Shown here one piece after another: positions 6,022 to 6,797 of a stretch of DNA of 6,797 nt. A program made the translations under genes and the position numbers. Under the pieces are notes generated by a model that made no database searches, was not told the DNA's origin, and saw only the letters and a program-made list of their open reading frames with translations. The first letter of the stretch is position 1, and every line of letters begins with the position of its first letter. Source of the stretch: QHWK01 sp035315685 (GTDB taxonomy: Bacteria; Acidobacteriota; Vicinamibacteria; Vicinamibacterales; CAVVIG01); assembly GCA_035315685.1 (NCBI GenBank), contig DATFXR010000507.1, positions 1-6,797 on the forward strand. Reading direction: 5' to 3'.

Positions 6022-6797
6022 CTACCCTTCCTGGCGCCGCAGGAAGGCCGGCACGTCGAAGGTTGAGCTGAGATCGAAGTCGGGATCGCGCGATCGATCG
6101 GTTGCCATGTCGGCATCACGCATCGCGTCGAAGGCGTCGGTCGCAGCATTCATCAGGGTTGCCGGCGATCCGTCGGACCCCTGGCCGCCAGCCGCTTTCG
6201 CCACCGCACCGGTGCCAGCCGCCGATAAATCGAGAAGCGGTCGCCTCGCCAGCGACAGACGCGGGGTCGCGGCAGCGCCCGGCGCGCTGGCCGCCACGGC
6301 GATGCTGTCGCTGCGGACGCGATCGGCATACTGCGTCATGTCGACGGGGGTCACGGTTGTCGCTGGGGACGGGATGGCGCGCGTTGCGGCCGGCCCGCCG
6401 AAGCCGGTGGCAATCACGGTGATCTTCACCTTGCCTTTCAGCAGCGGGTCCACCACCGCCCCGAAGATGATGTTGGCGTCCTCGTCAGCCGCCTCCTGGA
6501 CGATGGACGAGGCCTCGCTCACTTCCACCAGCGACAGGTCCGGCCCGCCGGTGACGTTGATGATCACGCCGCGTGCGCCGTTCACCGACGCGCCTTCGAG
6601 CAGCGGACTCGAGATGGCGCGGCGCGCCGCTTCCATCGCACGGTCCTGTCCTTCGCCCACGCCGGTGCCCATCATCGCCAGGCCCATGCCCGACATGATC
6701 GTTTTGACGTCGGCGAAGTCGAGGTTGATCATGCCCGGCACGAGGATCAGATCCGAGATCCCCTGAATCGCCTGGCGCAGGACGTCGTCGGCGGTGG
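6022..6797 (-). CDS. ftsZ: Cell division protein FtsZ, N-terminal part outside window
   Basis: The C-terminal 257 residues of the tubulin-like GTPase that polymerises into the Z ring at midcell. The frame is open to the right edge: 18 codons before the GTG at 6741-6739 continue it (ADDVLRQAIQGISDLIL), so that GTG is internal. The synergy (T7) loop NLDFADV, whose aspartates trigger GTP hydrolysis in the neighbouring subunit, is intact in VPGMINLDFADVKTIM. The C-terminal domain follows (MGTGVGEGQDRAMEAARRAI, then GVIINVTGGPDLSL, then ADEDANIIFGAVVDP, then KITVIATGF). A disordered Ala/Ser/Asp-rich linker of about 90 residues leads to the conserved tail FDVPAFLRRQ, which in other bacteria binds FtsA, ZipA and similar partners. 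The GGGTGTG nucleotide-binding signature lies off-window. ftsA and the dcw cluster would be expected upstream, to the right. Confidence 0.98.
   Translation of the reverse strand, partial: TADDVLRQAIQGISDLILVPGMINLDFADVKTIMSGMGLAMMGTGVGEGQDRAMEAARRAISSPLLEGASVNGARGVIINVTGGPDLSLVEVSEASSIVQEAADEDANIIFGAVVDPLLKGKVKITVIATGFGGPAATRAIPSPATTVTPVDMTQYADRVRSDSIAVAASAPGAAATPRLSLARRPLLDLSAAGTGAVAKAAGGQGSDGSPATLMNAATDAFDAMRDADMATDRSRDPDFDLSSTFDVPAFLRRQEG

Noticed and set aside
5375..6766. A 463-codon open frame on the plus strand, opposite the radical SAM gene and ftsZ.
   Set aside because: It is antisense to two clearly recognised genes and crosses their gap. The translation is low-complexity Arg/Ala/Ser-rich with no family resemblance, as expected of a shadow frame in GC-rich DNA.

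Overview
The window is a GC-rich stretch (roughly two thirds G+C by eye) of an ordinary bacterial chromosome carrying mostly core housekeeping genes. The primary sigma factor, the cell-division gene with a TIGR03960-type radical SAM gene behind it, and the general protein style would fit an Acidobacteriota member, possibly of the Vicinamibacteria type. That placement is inference from gene style and order, not something the sequence proves.

Left part (1-2188, all +): the C-terminal two thirds of the primary sigma factor (rpoD/sigA type) ends 8 nt before a CAT-anticodon tRNA. The tRNA is followed at once by a strong palindrome (829-875), a small hairpin (905-920) and a textbook intrinsic terminator (944-971). 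Only 14 nt after the T tract a C4-type zinc-ribbon coiled-coil protein begins, and an RNase HI-family gene starts on the base after its stop codon.

Middle part (2199-3984): pgeF (YfiH/DUF152 family) lies on the minus strand, convergent with the RNase H gene and divergent from acpS (holo-ACP synthase). The 83-nt gap at 3015-3097 must carry both promoters. A 200-nt gap with two GC-rich hairpins leads to a 100-residue protein with a strong ribosome-binding site, which I tentatively compare to SpoVG.

Right part (4025-6797, all -): ftsZ enters from the right edge, complete to its C-terminal peptide. After 251 noncoding bases comes a 581-residue radical SAM protein of the B12-binding-domain type.

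No mobile element, CRISPR array, defence module or clearly new system is visible. The points most worth following are the terminator lodged in the leader of the zinc-ribbon gene, the tRNA fused to the sigma-factor transcript and its Ile2-versus-Met identity, a palindrome present in full behind the tRNA and in shortened form behind the SpoVG-like gene, and the SpoVG-like protein itself.
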